Made by a program: the position numbers and the translations under genes. Positions 1 to 9,730 of a stretch of DNA of 30,565 bases are shown here, one piece after another (the first letter of the stretch is position 1; every line of letters starts with the position of its first letter). The notes under the pieces are model-generated. The model was not told the origin of the DNA. It saw nothing but the letters and a program-made list of their open reading frames with translations, and made no database searches. The stretch is from Gnetum montanum (taxonomy: Eukaryota > Streptophyta > Gnetopsida > Gnetales > Gnetaceae): the NCBI GenBank assembly GCA_015680685.1, contig MNCI01016033.1, positions 163,312 through 193,876 of the forward strand, written 5' to 3'.

Positions 1-400
1 CGCGTCTCATCAGACCCCTAAGCGGGTCACGCAGGCCTTGCTTAGGCCGCATTGGCCCAACGTTGGCCACCCAAGCTTTGTTGAGGGCTACACAGCCTTG
101 TTTGGAATTGCGTGGACCCATGTGAAGGTTGCTCTAGCATTATGCAAGCCTTGCTAGCCCTACAAAGGCTACGCATCCCTTCCCACATGCACAAGCCATG
201 TTGTGGACCCTTCATGGGCCACAGCAAGAAAAGACATTGGTGTGCTACCACCAATGCATGTTGCCTTCCATGCACATCATAGTCCTCCATCCTAGCTACT
301 GATCTGCTTCCGATGTTGCTATTGCTACCATTGCCACTATAGTTGTCCCTGCCCTCATCTCTGCCTATCATGTGATGGAGAAATTCTTGTCAACTGATGG
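1..400. repeat. GC-rich patch with degenerate short repeats
   Basis: This patch is clearly richer in G and C than the rest of the window. Variants of a CA-GCCTTG-T motif recur near 30, 91, 142 and 190 (GCAGGCCTTGCTTAGG, ACACAGCCTTGTTTGG, TGCAAGCCTTGCTAGC, CACAAGCCATGTTGTGG). A reading frame of about 109 codons is open on the minus strand, but it looks low-complexity and matches no family I recognise, so I do not call a gene. It may be the edge of an LTR or leader of the element whose gag follows. Confidence 0.35.
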
Positions 401-884
401 AAAACTGAAAATTTTTGTCTTCGGGCAATTAGCTTAAAATGAAAAACTTGCAAAAATAATTTTCAAAATTAGAATTTGGCATCTTGGTAGCAATAGTAAT
501 AAAAATTCTATAATTAAGTATGCTTGTCTTCGATTAGAACTCAAATGGATGACCTCTTAAGAAGTCTTGAAAATCATGTAAGTTTTTGCAACTTAAAAAA
601 AATTATAACTTTTGATTTTGGAGTCTGTTTTCAAATAAACAAAAATCGATTCTAATAGATTTGAACCTCCCAGACTTAATGCAATGGTCAAATTTAGCTT
701 TTGGGTGATAGAAAATTAGCTTTTAATCCATTATTTAAGATCCAAAATTAAATTATGATTATGTGGTTGAGTAGGAATCCATGATAGTTTCAACCTCTTA
801 TGAAATTAGTTAACTATCTCAAGACCCATAAAAAGGGCCATAGATGCCATGTATTGCCAACATGCTTGATTTCTTCAACTTAGC
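401..884. other. unassigned AT-rich DNA
   Basis: No reading frame, RNA gene or element end could be recognised here. By position it could be the untranslated leader upstream of the gag remnant that follows. Confidence 0.5.
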
Positions 885-1735
885 ATTGTCCAAAACCTGA
901 AGAGTGCATTGAAGAGTGATGCAGACCCATGTCAATGATTGGATGAATTCCCTTGAGGATCAAATAATGAGATAAGGGGTATTCAAGAAGAGCTTTATCA
1001 ATCAAATTAGGGGTTTAGGACAGAACTACAAAACATCTCCAAAGAAAATTATCTCAAAATTGAGAGGATAAATGGTCAGATGTGCAAGAAAAATTGGATT
1101 CTTTTGCAGATTACATCAAGTAATTAATCAATCATCCCATATAGCTTTCAAATCCTAGCCCTGTTCAACCTAGGGACCAACACCAAGATCAGTCCCCACA
1201 TTATAGAGATCAAAATCAAGATCAACTTCCCCCTAGAGATCCTCATCAAAACCAACTCCCACCTACTAGTCACTAGGATATTAATATCCCTTCTTTAGGT
1301 CAAAGAGTAGAAACCAAAGGTGAGGTATATGGGAATTGGCATAATGCATCCAAAGAATCATTGAATCAAGTTCATGCCAAGAAGGTAAACTTAGATGGTT
1401 ATGATGAAGCCCCTAGATCTAGTGCCAAGGCGAAAGATTAGCTTGATATAATGAAAAACTACTTTGATATGTTGAATTTGTTAACCAAGAATGTTTAGAA
1501 GTTGTATCCTTATATTTAAAAGTACTTGTGGTAACATGGTGAAATGGATTGAGATCTCAAGGTTTGATTAAAAATTTACTTAATTTTTGTCAAGATTTTG
1601 AACAAAAATTTATACTAGATTCTTTCTTTAAAGAGTGCAAGATGAGATTTGATTCCTTAAGATTGGGAAGGTGATCTGTAGAAGATTACTATAAGGAATT
1701 TTGTAATCTCTCTCAATATGTAATATGGAGGTTTA
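885..1735 (+). pseudogene. Ty3/gypsy-type gag remnant
   Basis: This is a decayed sense-strand gag, the structural capsid protein of an LTR retrotransposon. From 1154 one frame reads for about 120 codons with only a few stops. It opens with a hydrophilic stretch rich in Asp, Gln, Asn and Pro (repeats of the type RDQHQDQ, RDQNQDQ, RDPHQNQ). A second block at about 1575-1730 resembles the retrotransposon gag core, with the pattern F-x-K-F followed by RFDSLRLG, then SVEDYYKEFCNLSQY, which parallels the usual 'L-x-QG-x-SV-x-EY-x-x-F-x-x-L-S-x-Y' signature. Upstream, 885-1100 reads as a possible coiled coil. Multiple stops and at least one frame change make it non-functional. No protease or RT follows, so the element is truncated. 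The lineage is unclear. Confidence 0.55.
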
Positions 1736-3178
1736 ACCTAAGGCATTTATACCCAGGCTTGGAGTGGTGGAGCTAGTAAAAGGCAAGTCATGGGAGTTGG
1801 GTTAAGTGAGACAAGAAGAGGAATAACCATTCCTTCTAGCTGGTTGTAGGCCTAACCATGGTGGTAGTGTTGGATTGCCTTTAAGGGGATAGATGCCAAT
1901 GGAAGAAAACCTCAAGGAACACCCTCAAAGCATGATCTAGATACTCCATTCCATATCAATAAAGTATCATTTTCTTTCTCTTTTTTCATTTTCCTTGTTA
2001 TTTTCTTTATGCATAATGTTGATTATTACATATATTTGATGTTTGGTATATTTTCTTGTTATGCATAATGTCTAATATAATGTATATTTGATGTTTTCCA
2101 TGACATTTGAGAATGGGATGTCACACAAAAGATCAAATGATAGAGAATCCATTAGTTAAGATGTTAAAACACTAGAAGATATATGAGCCATGGTTCCAAA
2201 GATATAGGTAGTTTGAAGGATGTGAAAATAGCATTAAATAGATGAAATCTAGGGACCACAAGCTGACCATGACTTATGGTCTATCACAAGATGTAAATCC
2301 TATCTCTTTGTAGCCTCATTATGAACATACTATAAGTTATGATGGTAAATAATATCACCAAAGACACATTGGAAAACACAAAGGAAAATGAAGGTTAACA
2401 CAGAAAAAAAACTAGTTTTACATATATGAATATAGTTGATATTACATCATCATGAAGTATACATAAACATGAAATCATAATCAACAAGATAGAATAAATT
2501 AAGATACAACAAGATGTTAGAGCTTAGAACTAGTAGCTCTACCTTTGCTAACTAGAAGGACTTGAAATCACATTCAAGGTCAAGATATTAAAGCTTCAAA
2601 ATAATATCAAGCTTTTACCAACTATTAATATTAGCTTAGTAAGAAGAATGAAAGAATACCACACAATCAATATTAAAATAATCATTTATAATAGTACATT
2701 TGATTAATAAATTTTTAAAAAATAAAATATTCTTGCAAAGAGTTTAGTAATATTTAGAAAGTTCAAGGCCAACTAAAAAGAAATAGAATGAAGCTTATGT
2801 AGGTTTACAAAAGGATTATGTTTTTTTTTTTAAAATAACAAAGTACCAATTCTTAGCATGTGCCACCATTTTACCAACTTGTTCTTACCAAGAAAACACC
2901 AAAAAATTACTAATTTCTAAATATAAATCCAAAACCATATTTTACAAAAAGATACTATTAGTTTCAAAACTAAAATAAAAAACAAGAATATTTAATAAAA
3001 AATTCATAATTTATAAAAATGTAAATCATAATTAAAGTATTTAGAAAAAGGTTATAAGGTCAAATCTTGAAAAGGCATACGGTAATTGAATAAAAATACA
3101 TAGCAGAAGTGAAAACTTAGAAGAAAATCAATCAATGCAAGATAATTAACCATAAATCTAAAGGTTAGGAACACAAGG
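1736..3178. other. unassigned AT-rich DNA
   Basis: I see no coding similarity on either strand. The right edge abuts integrase homology that stops abruptly at about 3179, so another insertion or a deletion boundary probably lies there. Short A/T runs occur (for example near 2821-2834). Confidence 0.5.
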
Positions 3179-3990
3179 TATTACACAAGACCTCCCATAT
3201 AAGATCTCATATGGCATTATCTCAAACATTCTAGGAAGTTGTTATAGATGAACTCCACCAAATGCAATAAACTATCTAAGTTGTTCAAGTACTAAAGTGC
3301 ATACACCTACAATATGTTCTCTAATACTTAATTCTCCCTCTTCGCCTATCCATCCAGTTGAGGATGTTAATTCTGATGCATGTTTAGCTTGGTATCTAAG
3401 ACACTTTAAAATACACACTAGAAATGATAGGTAAACTTAGCATCTTGGCAAAAAAAAAAAACAATCTTGATCAAAACATCATATAACCATACAATCTCTA
3501 ACAAGAATAGCTAAGCTACATCCTCTACAGTTATGGTTTCCTTCATAGCCAACAAATATGTAGACTTGGTCAACAATTTTATGGCTAGGATAGAGTCATT
3601 CTCACTTCTTGTGTAAGGTATACTAATAAGGAAATCCATCCCGATTACTTCTCACTTTCACTATGGAATGAAATGTTGATACAAATGACCACATGGCTAT
3701 TGGTGCTCAATATTAACATGTTGATAACCCAACTTGACTATGAATCCATTAACTTGCTTCTTCATACCTATCCACCAATAGACCCTCCTCAATAACTGAT
3801 ACATCTTTTTGCTTTCTTAGTATATCTAAAATTTACTCAAATGAGCTTCATCTAATAATTGTTGTTACACATACTCAGGTATATATGGGTAACTCTTTTG
3901 CCAAAGTAACTTGTATGAGTCCATGACCACCATGATCTCATCAGCCTATCTCAATAGTAAGCATCAGAAATCATACTAGTACTCCACCCA
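3179..3990 (-). pseudogene. Tekay/Del-like integrase remnant
   Basis: This is minus-strand gypsy integrase, the enzyme that inserts retroelement cDNA into the chromosome. Reading from high to low coordinates, the catalytic core begins with GMDFL at about 3630-3645, where the first catalytic Asp (codon 3634-3636) is kept. A QDAKFT block follows at about 3440-3460, in place of the usual SDRD-x-x-F-T. A region corresponding to the 'HPQTDGQ-x-ER' segment is present as STGWIGEEGE at about 3330-3360. The fragment ends with PYEILYGRSC at about 3185-3215, a close relative of the PYEALYGRRC hallmark of Tekay/Del chromoviruses. Several frameshifts and stops break it. The homology stops right after that motif, so the C-terminal chromodomain and 3' LTR are missing from this window. 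Confidence 0.72.
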
Positions 3991-4440
3991 AATCGACACT
4001 AATACATCAAACTAAATCATAAGATTATACAACTCAATTGTAATCTAACTCAAGGCATCTATAACTATAATGTTTCTAGCTAATTAACATTGGATGGTAA
4101 AATTAAAATTAACCAATAGCTTAAGCCAACCTCTCTATTATAGGTTCAATTATGGTTGATTCATCACTCACTACAAGTTCTTATGATTTGTTTAAATCAT
4201 TAAGTTCTTTTAGTAGACATATTAATGTCAAACCTTCAATACAAATACGACAACACTCAACTCAAGATCATGCACAAGATAGCAAGTCTCATGAGGCTTT
4301 AACTATCTTAACATATATGCAATTAGTTTTCCCTCGTGCATGAGCACATAACCAAATCCTCTTCTAGAAGCACTCACACACATATCATAAGGATTTCCAA
4401 AAGTAGAAGATATTAAGATGAGATTTAAAATCAATCTCCT
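3991..4440 (-). pseudogene. Tekay/Del-like RNase H remnant
   Basis: This is the minus-strand RNase H part of the same pol. At about 4290-4400 the frame reads NPYDMCVSASRRGFGYVLMH and then EGKLIAYMLR, equivalent to the 'D-A-S-x-x-G-L-G-x-V-L-M-Q-x-G-x-x-I-A-Y-x-S-R' signature of gypsy RNase H. The first catalytic Asp is replaced by Ser (VSAS for DAS). About 40 codons further on, HDLELSVVVF retains the conserved H-D-L-E-L segment, and a degraded 'ADALSR' equivalent (IDALS) lies near 4060. In-frame stops are frequent. It joins the RT block above it and the integrase below without a visible gap. Confidence 0.7.
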
Positions 4441-4962
4441 CTTTCACTTATTGAAAGTTGGTTGATAAGATGGATCCCATATGAATCCCATCTTCCTCTA
4501 CAATAGCTTCTTCAAGGATGAAGCAATGTAACAATTCTCCACAAATCTCTTGTGAGAGGTTTCCAAACCCAAAAAACTCCTTACCTTATCCATGTTCTTT
4601 GGAACTAGCTAATCATGGATAACTATATCTTTATGGGATCCATTGTCATACCAAATTTTAACACCATGTGTTAAAATAACTAAATCTTCTTCTATCAGAA
4701 AGCGCACTTGGATGATTAAGCATATAGCTAATGCTCATAAAGGATCTATAACATCTACATATGTTGCTCATGTAGCTACTATTGTAACTGCAAACATACT
4801 AAGATGTCAATAACAAACACAATAACAAAGTGATCCCACTACAATTTCAAGACATTGTTCATAAGATGCATAAACATTGTAGGGATATTAGTGAGTCCAA
4901 AAGGCAAAATGAGGAACTACTATAATGTTCATATTAATTCCTAAAGACTTTCTTTGGGATAT
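4441..4962 (-). pseudogene. Tekay/Del-like RT, C-terminal half
   Basis: This is the second half of a minus-strand gypsy reverse transcriptase. Reading downwards from 4962 the frame resumes with PKKVF, then LPFGLTN in a neighbouring frame at about 4880-4900, the usual 'M-P-F-G-L-T-N-A-P' motif. A block equivalent to 'Y-A-K-x-S-K-C-x-F' and 'V-D-P-x-K-I' follows at about 4630-4740. Then the thumb/connection motif reads VRSFLGLETSHKRFVENC at about 4540-4600. The N-terminal half continues at 8743 on the other side of the 3.78 kb insertion: joining the flanks while keeping one TAT restores a continuous frame across the junction. I did not find an intact YVDD active site. Confidence 0.75.
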
Positions 4963-4990
4963 TTGTTGGTACATTTAGGTCATTTAATGG
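4963..4990 (+). repeat. left inverted terminus of the 3.78 kb insertion
   Basis: Starts TTGTTGG, with TTTAGG ten to eleven bases in and AATG near its inner end. It pairs in inverted orientation with 8714-8742. It directly follows TAT, the proposed 3 bp target duplication. Confidence 0.6.
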
Positions 4991-5734
4991 AGTAGACTTT
5001 ATAATTGAAAGAGGATTCTATTTATCATTTGTTCTGTGTTGTTTTAAGAGAGAGACAATGATCTACCTATAGCATCCCAACATTTTACATTGAATTTTTA
5101 AAACAATATATGATGGAAAATTTGGAAGCAAACATGCATCTTTAAGGTTATGAGCTAGTGAGTGTTTGGAGAAGTTATTCACTATTAAATGAAATGATGC
5201 TAATATAGAAGCATTTGTTATAGCTTTTAAGAAACTGATGCATATGGGTGGTAAGATTTTGAAAAGTGTGTTTTAGGTGAGGATGATGAAGATGATAAAA
5301 CATCCAAAAATGATATAACAAATAAATGTGTTATGAGTAATACTGAATTACAAAGTTCTAAATGAACTATATATTTTGAGGTGTTCCTATATTACAATTA
5401 TTTTGGGGTCCCAACACCTCGATAAATGCATTATGGACCAATGAACTACTTCCATGATGGACAAAAAGCAAATTGAAAATCATTGAAGTATGCATCAATA
5501 AAAGTAATGTTTAGTGGCATTTTAGAAGATGCAAACAAAAAATTGAGGTTGATACTTAAAAATTTTGGGTTGCATAGTAAATTCCATTTCTACCCATTTC
5601 AAAAGCAAGAGATGCCTACAATACTAGAGAGGCTTTTTTTTTTATAAAAATATTATAACAGTGATTTATCATGTTTGACTTGCATAAGGAAACTGCAAAA
5701 TCACCTTTTTATGGGTCTAAAATTCTACTCTTAG
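4991..5734. other. insertion interior, left arm, with an intron-like end
   Basis: No confident coding similarity. A stretch at about 5490-5630 can be read as a Lys/Leu-rich peptide but matches nothing I recognise. The last 60 bases before 5735 look like the 3' end of a plant intron: AT-rich, with a branch-point-like GTCTAA at 5715-5720, a short pyrimidine-rich run, and TTAG/CAG acceptors at 5731-5737. Confidence 0.4.
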
Positions 5735-6654
5735 CAGCAAGTGGAATAGACAAGTAACAGCAATTTCAAACAATTTCCACCATTTCGAAAGTTTAAAACA
5801 CAGAGACCACTGCAGCATACTTGACCCATTTTCACTTTTCACAATGATGGATCCACCCATACTTTTTATGATGATGACAAAGACGTTCGTTGAAGAAATA
5901 ACTAAGGCATCAGTGGTCAAGCACTCTTTGGACATGGATGCATCTTCAGTAAAGGTTTTGAGCTGCCCATTATGCAATGATCTACATACTAGGACCTCTC
6001 AAATTTGCAACTATATACGGATGTTCTGATTCCATTGTTGTTCTTGGAGCTATTCGAAAGGCAGTAAAGGGTTGAGCATTGTGAAAGAGTTAAGTCATTA
6101 CAACAACAAGGCGAATATGTATTTATAATTGTCATGACTGCACTTTTTACTTGGGTTTCAATAAGCGTCCTTTTATTATTGAAGATAATTATAAGTTGCA
6201 CGTAGCTCCATATAACACGTTTTATTTTCAATTAAATGTGCATCTGTTAGAGGGAGGAATAAATCTGAAGTTTAATCTTTAGGACATGTTCTTAACTCTA
6301 ATGATTGATCTTCATGATTCTTTGTCTCATCCTACTGGTGTTACTAATGGCAAATCTGAGTCTGCTATTATCCTTCATCCAGATAACTATATTCTATTTG
6401 TGGTTCCCAAATGGCTTCAAAGTGAATCAAATGCAGAAACAAAGGAAATCCCATTTTCTTTACCTGATGCTTATGTTATATCACTTCAGCGTAAGTATCA
6501 GGCTCTTCAGGATCTGCGTCAGGATCTGAGAAGTATTCAACTCCAGGAAGATAAAAGGAAAGAGAATTTGAATACAATTCATGTTCATTTCAGAGATTGG
6601 CTTAATGCATCTGGAAGCATACGCCAGTTTTATTGTCTCCAAACTGATGATTGA
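5735..6654 (+). pseudogene. TBCCD1: TBCCD1 (TBCC domain-containing protein 1) C-terminal fragment
   Basis: Recognised as the C-terminal part of plant TBCCD1, a tubulin-cofactor-C-domain protein whose relatives act in centrosome or microtubule-linked positioning. Four blocks in shifting frames are collinear with it. 5739-5965 includes EEITKASVVKHSLDMDASSV. 5977-6072 includes GPLKFATIYGCSDSIVVLG. 6071-6093 includes VEHCERV. 6094-6654 includes NCHDCTFYLGFNKRPFI, APYNTFY, HDSLSHPTGV, PLPDAY-like LPDAYV and RQFYCLQTDD. The TBCC beta-helix segments are thus present, followed by the family's C-terminal tail. The TGA at 6652-6654 sits where the family normally ends, so it is probably the native stop. 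Damage seen: three frameshifts and one in-frame TAG at 6280-6282. No intron interrupts the 300-codon stretch, but an acceptor-like sequence precedes it. The N-terminal half is absent. It is a captured or duplicated gene fragment, not a working gene. Confidence 0.82.
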
Positions 6655-7340
6655 GAGATGCTTGGAGGTCACGGAAAATAAAATTTAGAACCATTATCAC
6701 GTTTTCAGTATTCAGTGGATGGTTAATGCATATCAATGGGTTGAGCCATACAAAAGATTTGATGATCTTTGATTCGATGTTCCAGCACAGTTTGCAAACC
6801 TGAAGAACTAGACAAGCACCGTGGCCACCATTTTCATTTGCAGAAGAGCAAAATCCTTTCCCAAGCAGATCGTAGAACCGCCCTAAAATGCCATGAATTT
6901 GGACACTGACGAGACCCACGTGTGGAACCAGGTCATCATCACCAAGGGTTTGCAGTTCCAAACCATTTCACTACCGAGATGGGAGACGTGGCAACTACCG
7001 GCAAACCATGCACAAAAGAGATTCCAACTACCCCCAGTATTTCCAGGAGGTTCAGTGTGCCAAACAAGTCAGGTGGAGCATGAGCTTACCCACATAGTGC
7101 ATCATTCACAATATATCGATTAACTTGGAAAATTATTTAAGGTCCTCACTTTTGAAAAGTATATTTCCATTTTTTCATCCGTCATCCCCTAAATCAATTT
7201 TTATATTCAACTACATTCGTCTGTGAAGGTCTACTTTCCTCACTAGGCATAGGAGTTTCTTGTGTAAAAATGAAACATTTCTACGGCCTCATAACTTAAC
7301 CGGAGATGAACATTGGTTGTAAATATTGGGTACCCCTATG
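6655..7340. other. region downstream of the TBCCD1 stop; possible 3' UTR or second captured fragment
   Basis: The base composition at 6780-7120 is less AT-rich than the surroundings and continuous with the TBCCD1 fragment. An AATAAA lies at 6680-6685, and an A-rich run follows at about 7341-7350. Long open frames exist on both strands (minus about 6602-6961, plus about 6893-7123), but neither matches a family I know. They may simply reflect the higher GC content. It could be the original 3' flank of TBCCD1 carried along, or a separate piece of host sequence. Confidence 0.4.
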
Positions 7341-8713
7341 AAAAAAAAATATATTCAAAGAAAAAAAATTCATGGAATATTCACCCAATATCATACATGA
7401 ACTAGACACTTGTTAGCCCTCTCTAGAGTAAGCATTATTATGCATTCAATAGAACACTTAACAACTATGGCTTGAATTTCTTAGATAACTTGGTATGGCA
7501 TTTACAACTTTTCATGATGGTTATGAGTTAATATCCTAGATATTTTTCATTCACCTTAATCTACCATGATGATTGTAACTACCCAAAAGTCACTATAAAA
7601 AGGCTTTAAGGGTATAATAATGGAGGAGGATTTTGGGGAGGAAGAAACTCAAAAAAAAATATATTGAAATTGTAAAGAATGGCTTGCTAAAGGCATCAAT
7701 TCAACTACCTTTTTTTTTAATTGTGTGAGTTGCTTAGCTAATGGTTTAGATAGTATTATGCTTGGGATTTAATTTTGGGATTTTTGATTGCTCTTATAAC
7801 TCTGATTTTTGTGCAATAATACACTTCTATTAGGCTTGTCATATAAGAGCTTATGTTGTCTTAGAAAAGCATATTAAGCAATTTAATAGTAATGTTTTAT
7901 AGAAATTGCTTGTTTGAGTCTAGAGGATCTAAATTCTCTTTGATACTTTGAGATGTTTAAAATAGCTTCATTTTTAAAAGGTTATTGCCTTAATATTTCA
8001 ATCTTGAAATTGTCAAATTTTTCTAAAAGCCCTATTGTTTGCAATTCCTGACAACTATTAATTAGCCAAATAAAAGCTTGTACTTTGTCATTTACAAAGC
8101 ATTTTGGTAGTTAAATAAGAGTATCTCTTATGAAATTACTTGTTAAGCTCAGAGGGTTTGGATAATTCATAATATTTAGATTGAGTTGGAATAGCTTTAT
8201 TAGGAAGTGTTTTCTCATGTCAATTTATCTTGCTTAAATGTTTAGGATTTCACACAAATTAGCATTTCTTTTCTTTTCTTTTTCTAAATCCATTGAATCT
8301 TGCTCTATTTCTAGTTTTGTTGTGGAACTTTCTCTCTGGGGAAAATTAGTAAGAGTAGATTTTGGTAGAAGTGTGCTCAAGCATTTTTGTGAAATTTTAT
8401 TTGTTTCAACCAATGTACTATAGGGACTATATAGACTAAGTGACTTGACAAAATAGAAATCTGTAATGACTCATAGTGTTTGACAAGGTTAGCTAAATTT
8501 TTGTTACAATAGCCAATTACAGTTTCATACGCAAATCCAACCATTTTAACAATCACAACAACAATTACACATTCATGCTTAGTTCACTTTATAACCACTA
8601 ATTTTATTTGGAGGTATTTGGGCCTTAGTGTTGCCAAAGATCAGCAAGCACCTAAACCCTATTTAAAGAAACACCTTCGTTTCCTGACCCCAGTCATGAG
8701 ACTCGAAGTGCAA
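7341..8713. other. insertion interior, right arm, unassigned
   Basis: AT-rich, with A runs at 7341-7370 and 7651-7660 and T runs near 7711-7720. A TATA-like CACTATAAAAAGG lies at about 7592-7604, followed by a purine-rich stretch (GGAGGAGGATTTTGGGGAGG, from about 7622). No transposase or gag-pol similarity was found. Confidence 0.4.
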
Positions 8714-8742
8714 CATTGATAGTCCTAAACAATCGCCAACAA
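8714..8742 (-). repeat. right inverted terminus of the 3.78 kb insertion
   Basis: Ends CCAACAA. Read on the minus strand it begins TTGTTGG, then TTTAGG and CAATG, mirroring the left end at 4963-4990. TAT follows directly, the second copy of the proposed target duplication. Confidence 0.6.
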
Positions 8743-9130
8743 TATCCTCTTCCTTAATCCACATCTAATAGTATCCAAACTTAAAACCAACCTTTAAAAA
8801 TATCTTAGCCTCATACAGCTAGTCAAAAAAATCATCTATACATGGCAAAGGATGCTTATTCTAAATTATCACCTAGTTAAGCTAATGATAATTAATGCAT
8901 AGTCTCAAACTTCCATCCTTCTTCTTTACAAATAGAACTAGTGCACCATAAGAAGATACATTTGGATGAATCAATCCCTTGTCTAGCAACTTCTAAATTT
9001 GAATCTTTAGCTTAAGGTGCTCCTTGAGGAATATCCTGTATGATGCCTTGATTATAGGTCCTATGTAAGGATCAAGAGAAATATCAAACTATTTCATACA
9101 TAAGAGGAAAACTAGGCAACTCTTACCATA
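8743..9130 (-). pseudogene. Tekay/Del-like RT, N-terminal half
   Basis: This is the first half of the minus-strand reverse transcriptase. Reading downwards, the frame contains [20 protein letters not shown], then [15 protein letters not shown], the near-universal '[11 protein letters not shown]-x-R-x-C-I-D-Y' gypsy motif, with Asp of CIDY changed to Asn. It continues with KHPLPCIDDFFD and then GYY-MWIKEEDI at about 8743-8780, where it is cut by the insertion. The segment between about 9040 and 9130 fits the linker leading into RT (ELPSFPL for 'E-L-P-G-L-P-P', with ISLDPYIGPIIKASYR). A few in-frame stops are present. The remaining half resumes at 4962. Confidence 0.82.
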
Positions 9131-9730
9131 TCACATCAGAAAAATCACATATGATAGGAAATTAATCAATCTCACTAACAAAGACTACATTACATAAGTT
9201 ATTCTTTTATAATAAATGATGGAAAGACCAAAAAGTGATCAAGTGTAACTTAAGCATCCAAGACCTCATGTGCACATGTATCTATATCTATACACCACTA
9301 TCTAATAGCATGAAAAATGTATTATGATAATGATATAGGCTTTCCTTAAACTAAAACAACTAACTATAACTAAGATAACATCATATTCTCCTAATCTCAT
9401 GATATATAGGTCACTAAATCAAGGAGCATCACATAGCATCAAAAACATAAACTATAGAATTAATTCACTAAACCCATGTAACCACCAATGATACTAACTT
9501 ATAGCTCATATTTTAAAAGTTCATCATCTAATTAAGCTATCTATCATCTAATTAATCAAAGAATAAATTATAAGATGATAAAAAAGAATCAAGACTGAAA
9601 AGTAAGAACTGGTACATTGCACATTCATTGATTAATCAATAATAATGTACATTCATCCATAAGTCCTAAGATTCATATCATCATTGTGACCAACTCCTAA
9701 CTTATTACTCTATTAGGACTTATCACCTAT
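9131..9730 (-). pseudogene. Tekay/Del-like protease and pre-RT linker remnant
   Basis: Between the gag zinc knuckle and RT of the minus-strand element lies the expected protease region. At about 9345-9405 the frame reads RLGEYDVILVIVSC, equivalent to the 'L-x-x-Y-D-V-I-L-G-M-D-W-L' motif that closes Tekay-type proteases. The catalytic Asp-Ser/Thr-Gly triad that should lie upstream (above 9450) could not be found, so that part is degraded or deleted. Stops are frequent. Confidence 0.6.

Larger units (their letters stand above)
4963..8742. mobile_element. 3.78 kb insertion with inverted termini, carrying a host gene fragment
   Basis: This segment splits the minus-strand RT cleanly. The left end reads TTGTTGG and the right end CCAACAA, a perfect 7 bp inverted pair. 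Further in, the inverted similarity resumes with TTTAGG and AATG at almost the same spacing, giving imperfect termini of about 28 bp. The flanks both carry TAT (4960-4962 and 8743-8745), which fits a 3 bp target-site duplication. An alternative reading is an LTR-style element with TGTTGG...CCAACA ends and an imperfect 5 bp duplication (ATATT/ATATC), but I could not find a second copy of either end inside, so LTRs are not supported. No transposase is recognisable. It holds the TBCCD1 fragment in its middle. Confidence 0.65.

Noticed and set aside
42-371. 109-codon minus-strand open frame
   Set aside because: It lies in a GC-rich repetitive patch and shows no domain or family resemblance, so the open frame is probably due to composition.
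6602-6961. 119-codon minus-strand open frame overlapping the TBCCD1 end
   Set aside because: It overlaps the TBCCD1 tail on the opposite strand and resembles no protein I know; the plus-strand reading is well supported there.
4963-8742. Reading the 3.78 kb insertion as an LTR retrotransposon with TGTTGG...CCAACA ends
   Set aside because: Neither end is repeated inside, the 5 bp duplication would be imperfect, and the inverted similarity extends beyond what LTR ends need. Kept as an alternative only.
9294-9302. Asp-Ser-Gly (LLDSG) on the minus strand as a protease active site
   Set aside because: It lies after, not before, the protease-closing motif at 9345-9405, so it is in the wrong order and probably a chance match.
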